A stretch of 64,000 nucleotides of DNA, taken from CAZSAK01 sp964605155. GTDB lineage: Bacteria; Pseudomonadota; Gammaproteobacteria; SZUA-140. The stretch covers positions 1-64,000 of the forward strand of contig CAZSAK010000016.1 in assembly GCA_964605155.1 (NCBI GenBank), given 5' to 3'. This document shows, piece by piece, positions 52,387 to 61,265 of this stretch; the first letter of the stretch is position 1; the number at the start of each line of letters is the position of its first letter. The translations under genes and the position numbers were made by a program. The notes under the pieces are model-generated. The model worked only from the letters and a program-made list of their open reading frames with translations. It had not been told where the DNA came from and did no database searches.

Positions 52387-52647
52387 ATGACTGAATCTGA
52401 TACTAAAATTCTTCGATCACGACTTTATTGGCAGTGCCGTCGCGGCATGCGTGAGTTGGACATTGTTTTACAGGATTTTATGGAAACCTGCTATGAGTCA
52501 ATGTCTGAAGCGGATATTCGTTCATTTCAGGATTTACTCAATTACCCCGATGCCCTGTTGCTTGAGTATGTCATGGGTCGTATGCAACCGAGTGACCAGG
52601 CCCTGGCCGATGTCGTCTCAAGAATCCGCTCCGACACTCCTAATTAG
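52387..52647 (+). CDS. sdhE: Succinate dehydrogenase assembly factor SdhE
   Basis: An 86-residue protein with the RGMRELD motif (residues about 19-25) that is characteristic of SdhE/YgfY, and the LLNYPDALLLEYVMGR helix. It flavinates SdhA. It is directly downstream of sdhB, linking assembly to the operon. Its 3' end overlaps the start of the YgfX-like gene in another frame. Confidence 0.95.
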   Translation: MTESDTKILRSRLYWQCRRGMRELDIVLQDFMETCYESMSEADIRSFQDLLNYPDALLLEYVMGRMQPSDQALADVVSRIRSDTPN

Positions 52648-53059
52648 GCCGCGTCGCTCAGCTATCCTCACAGGGTTTATTATCCTGACCCACGGTCTTG
52701 CGCTTGCCTGCCTGTTGGTGTCCCTGCCGCTCTGGGTGGGTGCATTGGCTGCAATCGGAGTCGTATACAGTCTTGTTTATACGCTCAATCGCCATGCGCT
52801 GATGACGGCCGATGATGCTATTACAGAACTAGCCTGGGAAGGTAATGGCGATTGGTTATTGGTATTACGAAATGGGATGCGAATCAGTGCACAATTACTG
52901 CGGTCAGCCTACCTGCATGCCGGACTGGTGGTATTGAACTTTGTCCTGAACGGGCGTAATCGATCTATCATATTGTTACCGGATACACTGGATCCCGATA
53001 CTTTCAGGCGGCTGAGGGTACGTTTACAACTGCATCATTACAAGGTTACCGATCAGTAA
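52610..53059 (+). CDS. YgfX-like (CptA) inner-membrane protein
   Basis: 149 residues in a +1 frame relative to sdhE, starting at ATG 52610 inside the sdhE end (38-base overlap). Two membrane helices (about residues 24-39, FIILTHGLALACLLVSL, and 42-58, WVGALAAIGVVYSLVYTL) are followed by a soluble half with GMRISAQLLRSAYLHAGLVVL. This is the plan of YgfX, the SdhE partner described as an inhibitor of cell division/FtsZ-MreB in E. coli, though that toxin role is debated. The start position is inferred. Confidence 0.72.
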   Translation: MSSQESAPTLLIRPRRSAILTGFIILTHGLALACLLVSLPLWVGALAAIGVVYSLVYTLNRHALMTADDAITELAWEGNGDWLLVLRNGMRISAQLLRSAYLHAGLVVLNFVLNGRNRSIILLPDTLDPDTFRRLRVRLQLHHYKVTDQ

Positions 53060-53071
53060 TCGCCCGTCTAT

Positions 53072-54715
53072 TTATGCAGATTGGCGTTCTACTGCCCATC
53101 TTCCGGCAAGATAGTTAGCGGGCATAAGGATGGTGTTTGTCGCGGGTTGCCGTTGATCCGGTTCTGGATAATCCAGTGTGTAATGCAGACCCCGACTCTC
53201 CTTGCGTTGTATGGCGCTGCGTATGATCAAGTCCGCGACAATGACCAGATTGCGTAATTCAATCAGATCGCTCGTGACCCTGAAGTTACTGTAATACTCC
53301 GCAATTTCCTGTAATAACAGATCCGTGCGATGTTTTGCCCGTTGCAACCTTTTATTCGTTCGTACGATGCCGACATAGTCCCACATAAAACGACGCAGTT
53401 CGTCCCAGTTATGGGTAACGACCACTTCTTCATCGGAATCCGTTACGCGGCTTTCATCCCATGGTGGCAATTCACCTGGTAGCGGGTAATTCTGTAATTG
53501 ATGCAGAATATCAAGACTGGCGGATTCGGCGAACACAATACATTCCAGCAGGGAATTACTGGCCATCCTGTTCGCGCCATGCAGCCCGGTAAAGGCCATT
53601 TCGCCGACGGCATAGAGACCTTCAATATCCGTGCGGCCGTGGATATCGGTCATCACTCCGCCACACAGATAATGAGCCGCGGGTACCACGGGGATGGGTT
53701 TTTTGGTGATGTCATAACCAAATTCCAGACAACGTTTATAGACATTGGGAAAATGCTGCCTGATAAAATCAGCAGGCTTATGACTGATATCGAGATAAAC
53801 ACATTTCTCGCCCAGCCGTTTCATCTCATGATCGATGGCGCGGGCGACAATATCCCGAGGGGCCAACTCCCCGCGTGTATCGAATGACTTCATGAAGGGG
53901 ATGCCATCCGGTAACAGCAGTTTACCGCCTTCACCCCGCACCGCTTCTGTAATCAGAAATGATTTGGCCTGAGGATGGTACAGACAGGTCGGATGGAACT
54001 GGATAAATTCCATATTAGCGACACGACATCCCGCCCGCCAGGCCATGGCAATACCGTCGCCGTTTGCAACATCGGGATTACTGGTATAAAGATAGACCTT
54101 GCCGGCACCACCGGTCGCGAGGATAACATGTCGGGCGCTGAACACATCGACCTTGTGCAAGCCCTGGTCGAGAACATAGGCGCCCAGGCAGCGATTAACG
54201 TTAAAACCCATCTTGTTTCCAGTAATCAAATCGATAGCGATATGATTTTCGAATATGTCTATATTGGTATGTTCACGTGCCTGTTGTGCCAAGGTTTTTT
54301 CGATAGCTCTGCCAGTGGCATCGGCGGAGTGGATGATACGCCGGTGGCTGTGTCCGCCTTCGCGGGTAAGATGGAATTCATTGCCGCCGTTGGCCTGCAG
54401 ATCGCGGGTAAAGGGTACCCCGTGATCGATCAGCCATTGGGCGCACGTCCTGGCGTGGTTGACGGTGTAGGTTACGACGTCACTGTCGCATAGACCGGCA
54501 CCGGCATTCAGGGTATCCTCGATATGTGATTCGATGGAATCATGCTTGTCTAGCGCTACCGAAATTCCTCCCTGGGCGTATAATGTCGAACTTTCCGTCA
54601 GGGAAGTCTTTGAAATCAGGGCGATATGCGCATGGTCGGCAAGGCGCAGGGCCAGGCACAGTCCTGCTGCGCCGCTACCGACAATCAGGACATCATGATG
54701 GTACTGGATACTCAT
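53072..54715 (-). CDS. nadB: L-aspartate oxidase
   Basis: A 547-residue FAD enzyme that makes iminoaspartate for NAD synthesis. FAD-binding VGSGAAGLCLALRLAD at the N-terminus, YAQGGISVAL, AVRGEGGKLLLPDG and GLHGANRMASNSLLECIVF are family motifs shared with, but distinct from, SdhA. It is convergent with the ygfX-like gene and divergent from rpoE, an arrangement common in gammaproteobacteria. Confidence 0.96.
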   Translation of the reverse strand: MSIQYHHDVLIVGSGAAGLCLALRLADHAHIALISKTSLTESSTLYAQGGISVALDKHDSIESHIEDTLNAGAGLCDSDVVTYTVNHARTCAQWLIDHGVPFTRDLQANGGNEFHLTREGGHSHRRIIHSADATGRAIEKTLAQQAREHTNIDIFENHIAIDLITGNKMGFNVNRCLGAYVLDQGLHKVDVFSARHVILATGGAGKVYLYTSNPDVANGDGIAMAWRAGCRVANMEFIQFHPTCLYHPQAKSFLITEAVRGEGGKLLLPDGIPFMKSFDTRGELAPRDIVARAIDHEMKRLGEKCVYLDISHKPADFIRQHFPNVYKRCLEFGYDITKKPIPVVPAAHYLCGGVMTDIHGRTDIEGLYAVGEMAFTGLHGANRMASNSLLECIVFAESASLDILHQLQNYPLPGELPPWDESRVTDSDEEVVVTHNWDELRRFMWDYVGIVRTNKRLQRAKHRTDLLLQEIAEYYSNFRVTSDLIELRNLVIVADLIIRSAIQRKESRGLHYTLDYPEPDQRQPATNTILMPANYLAGRWAVERQSA

Positions 54716-54787
54716 ATAGTGTGTGTCCTATAACAGCACGTATTTATTTGATAATTTACGGTCTTAAACACCGCGTTATCGAGAGTA

Positions 54788-54816
54788 TTGCTAGAGGCGC
54801 GCTAAATAGTTATATA
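54788..54816 (+). promoter_or_regulatory. Possible sigma-70 promoter upstream of rpoE
   Basis: TTGCTA and TATATA are separated by 17 bases, an acceptable housekeeping promoter (four and five matches to consensus). It would lie upstream of the sigma-E-type promoter and serve basal rpoE transcription. The region is AT-rich, so a chance match is possible. Confidence 0.35.
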
Positions 54817-54841
54817 TAATCGTAAAAAGGCTAAAATCGCT

Positions 54842-54869
54842 GAACTTTACCAACTATATATTGTCTATG
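54842..54869 (+). promoter_or_regulatory. Sigma-E/AlgU-type promoter of rpoE
   Basis: GAACTT is followed after 16 bases by TCTATG. The spacing and both hexamers match the RpoE/AlgU consensus (GAACTT-N16/17-TC-rich). It is about 47 bases upstream of the rpoE start, so rpoE likely activates its own operon, as known in E. coli and Pseudomonas. No other intergenic GAACTT with this spacing was found in the window. Confidence 0.7.
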
Positions 54870-54876
54870 AATATTA

Positions 54877-54910
54877 GCAAAGGGATTTGCTCCCTTGCGA
54901 GAGGGGTTTG
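54877..54910 (+). promoter_or_regulatory. rpoE leader with two competing hairpins
   Basis: GCAAAGGGA (54877-54885) can pair with TCCCTTGC (54891-54898) in one hairpin. The same TCCCT can instead pair with the AGAGGGG of the ribosome-binding region (about 54900-54906), which would hide it from ribosomes. The two structures are mutually exclusive. Seen in sequence; a regulatory effect is inferred. Confidence 0.4.
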
Positions 54911-54915
54911 CCCGG

Positions 54916-55491
54916 ATGGGCGAGAGTAATGTCGATCAGCATCTTGTTGAACGTGTACAAAAGGGTGATAAACAGGCATTTGATGTCCTTGTACGTAAAT
55001 ATCAACATAAACTGGTAAAACTGATCTTGCGTTATGTTCATGATCCTGATGAAGTTATGGACGTCGCCCAGGAAGCCTTTATCAAGGCCTACCGTGCTCT
55101 CCCCGGATTTCGCGGAGACAGTGCGTTCTATACCTGGCTATACAGAATTGCCATCAATACGGCCAAGAATCACCTTATATCGCAAGGACGCCGGCCGCCC
55201 GACGAGGATATTAATGTCGAGGATGCTGAACAAATGGAGGCAGATTCTGGTCTAAAGGAATATGCGACACCGGAGCATCTGCTCGCCAAGGATCAGGTTG
55301 AGGCAACGGTGTATGAGGCGATAGAAAACCTGCCTGATGATTTACGGACCGCGATAACATTACGTGAATTAGAAGGCCTGAGTTATGAGGAGATAGCTGA
55401 AGCGATGGGTTGTCCTGTTGGAACTGTACGTTCCAGGATTTTCAGGGCAAGAGAAGTCATTAACAACAAGCTTAAACCGTTTTTGGATTAA
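54916..55491 (+). CDS. rpoE: RNA polymerase sigma factor RpoE (AlgU)
   Basis: An ECF sigma factor of 191 residues. Region 2 (about 10-80) includes DVAQEAFIKAYRALPGFRGD and FYTWLYRIAINTAKNHL for -10 binding, and region 4 (about 130-185) ELEGLSYEEIAEAMGCPVGTVRSRIFRARE for -35 binding. Start is the ATG of GESNVDQHLVERV, matching the known AlgU/RpoE N-terminus rather than the upstream TTG. It controls envelope stress genes and is held by the product of the next gene, rseA. Confidence 0.95.
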   Translation: MGESNVDQHLVERVQKGDKQAFDVLVRKYQHKLVKLILRYVHDPDEVMDVAQEAFIKAYRALPGFRGDSAFYTWLYRIAINTAKNHLISQGRRPPDEDINVEDAEQMEADSGLKEYATPEHLLAKDQVEATVYEAIENLPDDLRTAITLRELEGLSYEEIAEAMGCPVGTVRSRIFRAREVINNKLKPFLD

Positions 55492-55517
55492 GGTTGGCTT
55501 AGAAAGTGGTGGAAGAT

Positions 55518-56162
55518 ATGAGCAAGAATTCAGCTGAAGAAGTATCCATGTTGATGGATGACGAGGTCGATGAGTTTAGCAGGGTTCGTATCGTTAACAG
55601 ATTGCGAGATGATGCCTACATGAAGTCCTGTTGGGAGCGTTACCATCTCATTGGCGAAGCCTTGCGTAACAACCTCCCTGATGTAATCAATCCAGACCTT
55701 CCTGATCGAATAGCCAACTTCCTGCGTAACGAGCCCGACCACCATACTGAAACGCCCCGATCCACGACTGCCGCACGACCCCGCAAGGCAATGACCGGCA
55801 TGGCGCTCGCTGCATCCCTCGCTGTTGTGGCGGTGGTCGGACTGCTCCAGATAACCAGGCAGGATGAATCACCTCTTCAGCAGGTAGCGACGACGCAGGA
55901 TAACACCACTCTTCCATCACCCAATGTGGAGCTCGCAACGACGTCCCAGGAACAGACCGTGGCTTCACTGCCAGTTACGAGACAACCGGTCACGAGACAA
56001 ACCGTGGATTTTCGAATCAAACAGGCTGAAACAAATCGCCAGGTTGTGGACACAACCCTGTATGATTATTTGATGCATCATAACGAGTATACCGCCACGA
56101 TGCCGGTGCAGGCAGGCATGATTCCCTATGCCAGGGTGGTCGGCTACGCCTCGGATGAATGA
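55518..56162 (+). CDS. rseA: Anti-sigma-E factor RseA (MucA)
   Basis: About 214 residues. The N-terminal cytoplasmic domain (SMLMDDEVDEFSRVRIVNRL, YHLIGEALRNNLPD) binds RpoE; a single helix (about 95-110, MALAASLAVVAVVGLLQ) crosses the membrane; the rest is periplasmic. I start at the ATG of MSKNSAEEV, which has GGTGGA five bases upstream, rather than the GTG four codons before. Site-1 and site-2 proteolysis of RseA releases RpoE during envelope stress. Confidence 0.88.
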   Translation: MSKNSAEEVSMLMDDEVDEFSRVRIVNRLRDDAYMKSCWERYHLIGEALRNNLPDVINPDLPDRIANFLRNEPDHHTETPRSTTAARPRKAMTGMALAASLAVVAVVGLLQITRQDESPLQQVATTQDNTTLPSPNVELATTSQEQTVASLPVTRQPVTRQTVDFRIKQAETNRQVVDTTLYDYLMHHNEYTATMPVQAGMIPYARVVGYASDE

Positions 56163-56406
56163 TGTCAAAGTGAATTTCGACAATTGAAGCAGGGGATAAC
56201 CGGTACGTATTAGACAATACCGCGTTTATTTTATCTCCTTTCATGAAATAGATAAGTTATTCGCGTTGGATCCCCCTTTAGTGGTGAGCTTCATTCATGA
56301 TAATAATCATCGACAAGCCATATCCCCCCCGCCATGCCTGCTCGCGTTCCGTGACGTATCAAGGCTCAAATAAAATACGTCGCATTTGCGAACCAGTAAG
56401 TTCGAA

Positions 56407-57402
56407 ATGATGTTTAAACCCCTGTCCCGAATCATCCCGATCATACTTCTTGCCGTCACATCCAGTATAGCGTATGCATCAGAAAACAAGGATGATGCGG
56501 CTTCCTGGCTGATCAGGATGTCCCAGGCGATGAATACGAAAAGTTACAGTGGAACTTTCGTGTATCAGAGCCTTGGTTTGCCGATGGTGGCAATGAAGAT
56601 CCTGAGGGTGAATGATGAAAATGGCCCTCGCGAGCGGTTGATACTGCTGAACGGAGGACAGGGAGAGGTCATTCGGAACCATGATGGCGTAACCTGCAAG
56701 TTACCAAACTCGAATCCTATGGTGATGAACAGACGAGGACCAAAAAAAGTCTTTCCTCCGAGGAATATCAATGTATTTAAACAGGCATCAGGCCTGTATT
56801 TACTATCGATGAAACCGGCACACCAGGTTGCAGGAAGACACGCGCGACTGATCGAGATTATCCCGACGGATAATCTACGCTATGGATATCGTGTCTGGCT
56901 GGATAAAGAAACCGGGCTGTTGTTGAGATCACAGTTAATTGGTACGTCAGGCAAGATACTGGAACAATTAATGTACACATCCATTGACGTTTACGACGAC
57001 GCACCGGATATACTTAACCGGGAAATACCTGTACAGGTGGTCGCGGATGATCGAGATAAATCTATCGAATTTTCCAAACCTATTGATGGTGACGCTCATA
57101 CATGGCAGGTTAATAACCTTCCTAAAGGGTTTGAGCTGGCGGAACGTAACAAGGAATCATTTCAAAAACACAAGCAGTTCGAGCATCTGGTTTATACCGA
57201 CGGGCTCGCATCAGTTTCTGTATTCATTGAAAAAGGGAACGATCAACCGTCATTTATTGGAGAATCGCATATGGGTGGGATAACAGCATACAGCAGCGTG
57301 GTGGATAAGCATCGTGTAACAGTTGTCGGAGAGGTCCCAATCGAAACATTGAAGATGATGAGCAGCGCTGTCAGTTACACAGCGGCTGATTTGCGCAGAT
57401 GA
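56407..57402 (+). CDS. rseB: RseB (MucB) periplasmic regulator
   Basis: About 331 residues: a signal peptide (about 1-24, ending IAYA before SENKDD) then the MucB/RseB fold with SGTFVYQSLGLPMVAMKI, YRVWLDKETGLLLRSQLIG and, in the C-terminal domain, LPKGFELAERN and VSVFIEKGNDQPSF. RseB binds the periplasmic part of RseA and shields it from cleavage until lipopolysaccharide displaces it. 244 bases from rseA; overlaps rseC as ATGA. Confidence 0.93.
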   Translation: MMFKPLSRIIPIILLAVTSSIAYASENKDDAASWLIRMSQAMNTKSYSGTFVYQSLGLPMVAMKILRVNDENGPRERLILLNGGQGEVIRNHDGVTCKLPNSNPMVMNRRGPKKVFPPRNINVFKQASGLYLLSMKPAHQVAGRHARLIEIIPTDNLRYGYRVWLDKETGLLLRSQLIGTSGKILEQLMYTSIDVYDDAPDILNREIPVQVVADDRDKSIEFSKPIDGDAHTWQVNNLPKGFELAERNKESFQKHKQFEHLVYTDGLASVSVFIEKGNDQPSFIGESHMGGITAYSSVVDKHRVTVVGEVPIETLKMMSSAVSYTAADLRR

Positions 57403-57884
57403 TCGAGGAAAAAGGCAAGATAATAGACGTTCAGGATGATATGGCGTTGGTTGAAATTCAGCGTAAATCGGTATGTCATACATGTTCGTTGAACAAGGGA
57501 TGCGGAACGGGTGTGATTTCCAGTATGATCGGGAACAAGAGATTCCGGTTTTCCGTGTATAATTCCATAAATGCAGCTGTCGGAGATAACGTCACTATTG
57601 GAATCGAGGACGACCTGTTATTAAAAAGTTCGTTTGCAGTGTATATTACACCGTTGTTACTGATGTTTATCGGTGCCTGGTCGGGAACTTATGTGGCCAA
57701 TCTGTTCACGATGGCATCTTCGGAAGGAATATCGGTGATATTCGGCATGTTGGGCCTGGCTTTAGGTTTTGTATGGTTGAAACGCTATTCAGAGAAAATC
57801 AGGAATGATGATCGCTATCGCCCTATCTTATTGGGATGCCGGCCTGATATTGATGTTATAGCCCCGCCAAATTCCGTTAATTAA
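57399..57884 (+). CDS. rseC: RseC, SoxR-reducing/sigma-E regulatory protein
   Basis: A 161-residue membrane protein with the N-terminal cysteine cluster CHTCSLNKGCGTG (residues about 27-39), then two membrane helices (about 78-98 and 110-128) and a short C-terminal tail. RseC proteins are in the rpoE operon and also part of the SoxR-reducing Rsx system. Its ATG overlaps the rseB stop. Confidence 0.9.
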   Translation: MIEEKGKIIDVQDDMALVEIQRKSVCHTCSLNKGCGTGVISSMIGNKRFRFSVYNSINAAVGDNVTIGIEDDLLLKSSFAVYITPLLLMFIGAWSGTYVANLFTMASSEGISVIFGMLGLALGFVWLKRYSEKIRNDDRYRPILLGCRPDIDVIAPPNSVN

Positions 57885-57918
57885 TAATTCAATATTTTTC
57901 TGTTTATCAGGAGTAATC

Positions 57919-59352
57919 ATGAGTCATTTTGTCAAGGTGAAACCTTTATTTTTTGTTGCTACCGTATTCTTGTTTTTTGGGACGTTCAATGCGGATGTCA
58001 GGGCTGCAGTCAGTGGATTACCCAACTTTACCTCTCTTATTGAGCAGAGCAGTGCGGCCGTTGTAAATATCAGTACTACACAAAAAATCAAGCGGAGTCA
58101 GGGTATGTCACCACATGGCGGAATGCCGGATACTCCATTTGATGATTTTTTCAGGCGGTTTTTTGGTGATGAAGGCGACGACCTGAGAGAATATGATGTC
58201 AATTCACTTGGGTCGGGTTTTATCATTTCCAAGGATGGCTATGTATTGACCAATTATCATGTCATCAAGGATGCAGATGAAATCATTGTCCGTCTAAGTG
58301 ACAGGCGCGAACTTGTTGCCGAAGTTATCGGTTCGGACAAGCGTAGCGATATTGCCTTGCTAAAAATCGACGCCGACAATGATTTGCCCGTCGCAAAAAT
58401 CGGCAGATCGAAGGATCTGAAAGTCGGCGAATGGGTGCTGGCAATCGGATCCCCATTCGGTTTCGACCATACCGCAACCGCCGGTATCGTCAGCGCCAAG
58501 GAACGCAATCTGCCGAATGAAAATTACGTACCTTTTATCCAGACTGATGTTGCGATAAATCCCGGAAATTCCGGTGGGCCCTTGTATTCCATGGATGGCG
58601 AGGTTGTTGGAGTTAACTCACAGATATACAGCCGTACCGGTGGATTTATGGGCTTATCATTCGCGATTCCCATTGATGTTGCAATGAACGTTGTCGAACA
58701 ACTTAAAAAGACGGGTTCGGTTACCCGTGGGTGGTTAGGCATACTTATTCAGGATGTCACTCGCGAGCTGGCCGAATCATTTGATATGCCTAAACCAACA
58801 GGAGCACTGGTGGCGAGGGTATTGCCCGACAGCCCCGCAAGTGATGCGGGTATCCAGGTCGGGGATATCATTGTGGAATTCAATGGTAAGGAAGTGATCA
58901 GTTCATCGAATCTTCCGCCTATGGTCGGTATTATCGATGTTGGAGACAAGGTGAATGTCAAGATCATCCGTGACGGGAAGACCATTACCAAGACCGTCAA
59001 GATCGGTGAACTGCCGCAGGAAGATGAGCTCGCCTTTGCCGGAGGCGATGAAGGCAAGAATGTCAGGGTAAAGCGGCTTGAGATTATGGTTTCCGACCTT
59101 GATGACGAGCAGAAAGACCAGTTGGAAGATGACAAATCCGGAGTCTACGTTGATGATGTCGCGAACGGTCCTGCATCCATGGCCGGACTGCGCAAGGGGG
59201 ACATCATATTGATGATTGATAATAAAGATGTCAAGGATACCAAGGAATTCAAGGATCTCGTCGACGACCTTCCGGCAGATAAATCGGTGCCGTTACTGAT
59301 ACAACGGCGTGGAGGCCCGATATTCCTCGCGCTCAAAATCACAGAAGATTGA
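57919..59352 (+). CDS. mucD: Periplasmic serine endoprotease MucD/DegP family (Do)
   Basis: A 477-residue HtrA protease: signal peptide (about 1-29, ending VRA before AVSGLP), protease domain with catalytic His in LTNYHVIKDADE, Asp in DIALLKID and Ser in NPGNSGGPL, then PDZ1 (GDIIVEFNGKEVISSSNLP) and PDZ2 (GDIILMIDNKDVKDTKEF). MucD removes misfolded envelope proteins and helps limit RpoE activation. Ribosome-binding site GGAG before the ATG. A strong terminator follows. Confidence 0.95.
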   Translation: MSHFVKVKPLFFVATVFLFFGTFNADVRAAVSGLPNFTSLIEQSSAAVVNISTTQKIKRSQGMSPHGGMPDTPFDDFFRRFFGDEGDDLREYDVNSLGSGFIISKDGYVLTNYHVIKDADEIIVRLSDRRELVAEVIGSDKRSDIALLKIDADNDLPVAKIGRSKDLKVGEWVLAIGSPFGFDHTATAGIVSAKERNLPNENYVPFIQTDVAINPGNSGGPLYSMDGEVVGVNSQIYSRTGGFMGLSFAIPIDVAMNVVEQLKKTGSVTRGWLGILIQDVTRELAESFDMPKPTGALVARVLPDSPASDAGIQVGDIIVEFNGKEVISSSNLPPMVGIIDVGDKVNVKIIRDGKTITKTVKIGELPQEDELAFAGGDEGKNVRVKRLEIMVSDLDDEQKDQLEDDKSGVYVDDVANGPASMAGLRKGDIILMIDNKDVKDTKEFKDLVDDLPADKSVPLLIQRRGGPIFLALKITED

Positions 59353-59405
59353 TCTGGCCTGTATTTATACGCATACACAATTTATAAATCAGGTGTTTAC
59401 TACAG

Positions 59406-59440
59406 AAGGGGGATTGTACAATCCCCCTTTTAATATTTTT
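59406..59440 (+). terminator. Intrinsic terminator after mucD, immediately before lepA
   Basis: AAGGGGGATTGT directly followed by ACAATCCCCCTT is a 12-base perfect palindrome, which folds with a four-base loop and is followed by TTAATATTTTT. It is a strong rho-independent terminator for mucD. It ends only about 28 bases before the lepA ATG, leaving almost no space for a lepA promoter downstream. Confidence 0.85.
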
Positions 59441-59468
59441 GGGGTCCCGTATACATCATAATCAACAC

Positions 59469-61265
59469 ATGAAGAACATCAGGAATTTTTCAATCATTGC
59501 TCATATAGATCACGGAAAATCAACACTTGCAGATCGATTGATTCAGATATGTGGCGGACTCAGCGAGCGTGAAATGTCTGAGCAGGTATTGGATTCGATG
59601 GATCTCGAAAGGGAGAGGGGAATTACAATCAAGGCACAGAGTGTTTCGCTCAATTATCAAGGCAGTGACGGTAACCAGTATCTGCTTAACTTTATTGATA
59701 CACCGGGTCATGTTGATTTTTCCTATGAAGTATCTCGATCCCTGTCTGCATGCGAGGGCGCATTACTGGTTATAGATGCCTCACAGGGTGTCGAAGCGCA
59801 AACAGTGGCGAATTGCTACACCGCAATCGAACAGGGGCTGGTGGTAGTTCCTGTCCTGAATAAAATAGATCTCCCGACAGCAGAGCCGCAGAGAGTAGTT
59901 ACAGACATTGAAGAGATCATCGGTATCGAAGCCCACGATGCCGTGTGCGTCAGCGCAAAAACCGGCGCAGGTGTGGAACAATTACTCGAAGAGATTATTT
60001 TCAGGATTCCGCCTCCAGACATCGACACGGATGCCCCGCTGCAGGCCCTTATTATAGATTCATGGTTTGATAATTATCTCGGAGTCATCTCACTTGTCAG
60101 AATCATGAAGGGGACTCTTAAGGTAGGACAGAAAGTCACGGTGATGTCGACAGGAAGAAGTTATCAGGTTGACAAATTGGGGATCTATACACCAAAACCT
60201 CGTGACATGGTGTCATTAAACTCGGGAGAAGTTGGTTACATTAATGCCGGTATCAAGGATGTGGAAGGGGCGCCGGTCGGAGATACCCTGACACTGACAG
60301 ACCGTCCGGCAGTAAAGCCATTACCGGGATTCAAGGCGGTGAAACCACAGGTATTTGCCGGGTTGTTTCCGGTAAATGCCGCCGATTACGAATTATTGCG
60401 CAATGCGCTGGCTAAGCTACGCCTCAATGATGCAGCGTTGTTTTATGAGCCCGAAACATCCCAGGCACTTGGTTTTGGATTTCGCTGTGGTTTTCTGGGC
60501 ATGCTGCACATGGAAATTGTGCAGGAGCGTCTGGAGCGTGAATACGATCTTAACCTGATTACCACCGCGCCCACTGTTATATATGAAATCCTGAATGCGA
60601 GCGGTGAGATTCTGTATGTAGATAATCCATCCAAACTCCCGGAATCCGGGCAGATTGCGGAAATACGTGAGCCTATTATTCGCGTCGACATACTGGTTCC
60701 GCAAACTTATTTAGGCGCGATAATGACGCTTTGTATCGAGAAACGGGGCGTCCAGAAAAAGATTCAATATCACGGAAATCATGTCGTAATATCCTTTGAG
60801 TTACCCATGAACGAGATTGTCCTGGATTTCTATGATCGTCTGAAGTCAGTGAGCCGTGGTTATGCATCCATGGATTATGCATTTCAACGTTACCAGGTCG
60901 CGCGGCTGGTAAAACTGGATTTATTGATAAATGGTGAGCGCGTGGATGCCCTTTCGGTCATCGTCCATCAGGATCGTGCCCATTATCGGGGCAGGGAACT
61001 GGCGGAGAAAATGCGGGAACTGATTCCTCGCCAGATGTATGATGTTGCAATCCAGGCCGCTGTCGGATCTCATATCATCGCGCGTGAGACTGTCAAGGCA
61101 CTGCGTAAAAATGTTACGGCAAAGTGTTACGGCGGTGATATTACTCGCAAGAAGAAGCTTCTGGAAAAGCAAAAAGCAGGCAAGAAACGGATGAAACAAC
61201 TGGGCAATGTTGAGGTCCCCCAGGAGGCGTTTCTTGCTGTACTACAAACAGGGAAAAAAAGATGA
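59469..61265 (+). CDS. lepA: Elongation factor 4 (LepA)
   Basis: 598 residues from the ATG of MKNIRNFS; an upstream in-frame start lies at the terminator. GTPase motifs HIDHGKSTLADR (G1), RGITIKAQ (G2), DTPGHVDF (G3), NKIDLP (G4) and SAKTGAGV (G5), followed by EF-G-like domains II, III and V and the LepA-specific C-terminal domain (QKAGKKRMKQLGNVEVPQE). LepA remodels ribosomes during translation. The stop overlaps the lepB start. Confidence 0.96.
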   Translation: MKNIRNFSIIAHIDHGKSTLADRLIQICGGLSEREMSEQVLDSMDLERERGITIKAQSVSLNYQGSDGNQYLLNFIDTPGHVDFSYEVSRSLSACEGALLVIDASQGVEAQTVANCYTAIEQGLVVVPVLNKIDLPTAEPQRVVTDIEEIIGIEAHDAVCVSAKTGAGVEQLLEEIIFRIPPPDIDTDAPLQALIIDSWFDNYLGVISLVRIMKGTLKVGQKVTVMSTGRSYQVDKLGIYTPKPRDMVSLNSGEVGYINAGIKDVEGAPVGDTLTLTDRPAVKPLPGFKAVKPQVFAGLFPVNAADYELLRNALAKLRLNDAALFYEPETSQALGFGFRCGFLGMLHMEIVQERLEREYDLNLITTAPTVIYEILNASGEILYVDNPSKLPESGQIAEIREPIIRVDILVPQTYLGAIMTLCIEKRGVQKKIQYHGNHVVISFELPMNEIVLDFYDRLKSVSRGYASMDYAFQRYQVARLVKLDLLINGERVDALSVIVHQDRAHYRGRELAEKMRELIPRQMYDVAIQAAVGSHIIARETVKALRKNVTAKCYGGDITRKKKLLEKQKAGKKRMKQLGNVEVPQEAFLAVLQTGKKR

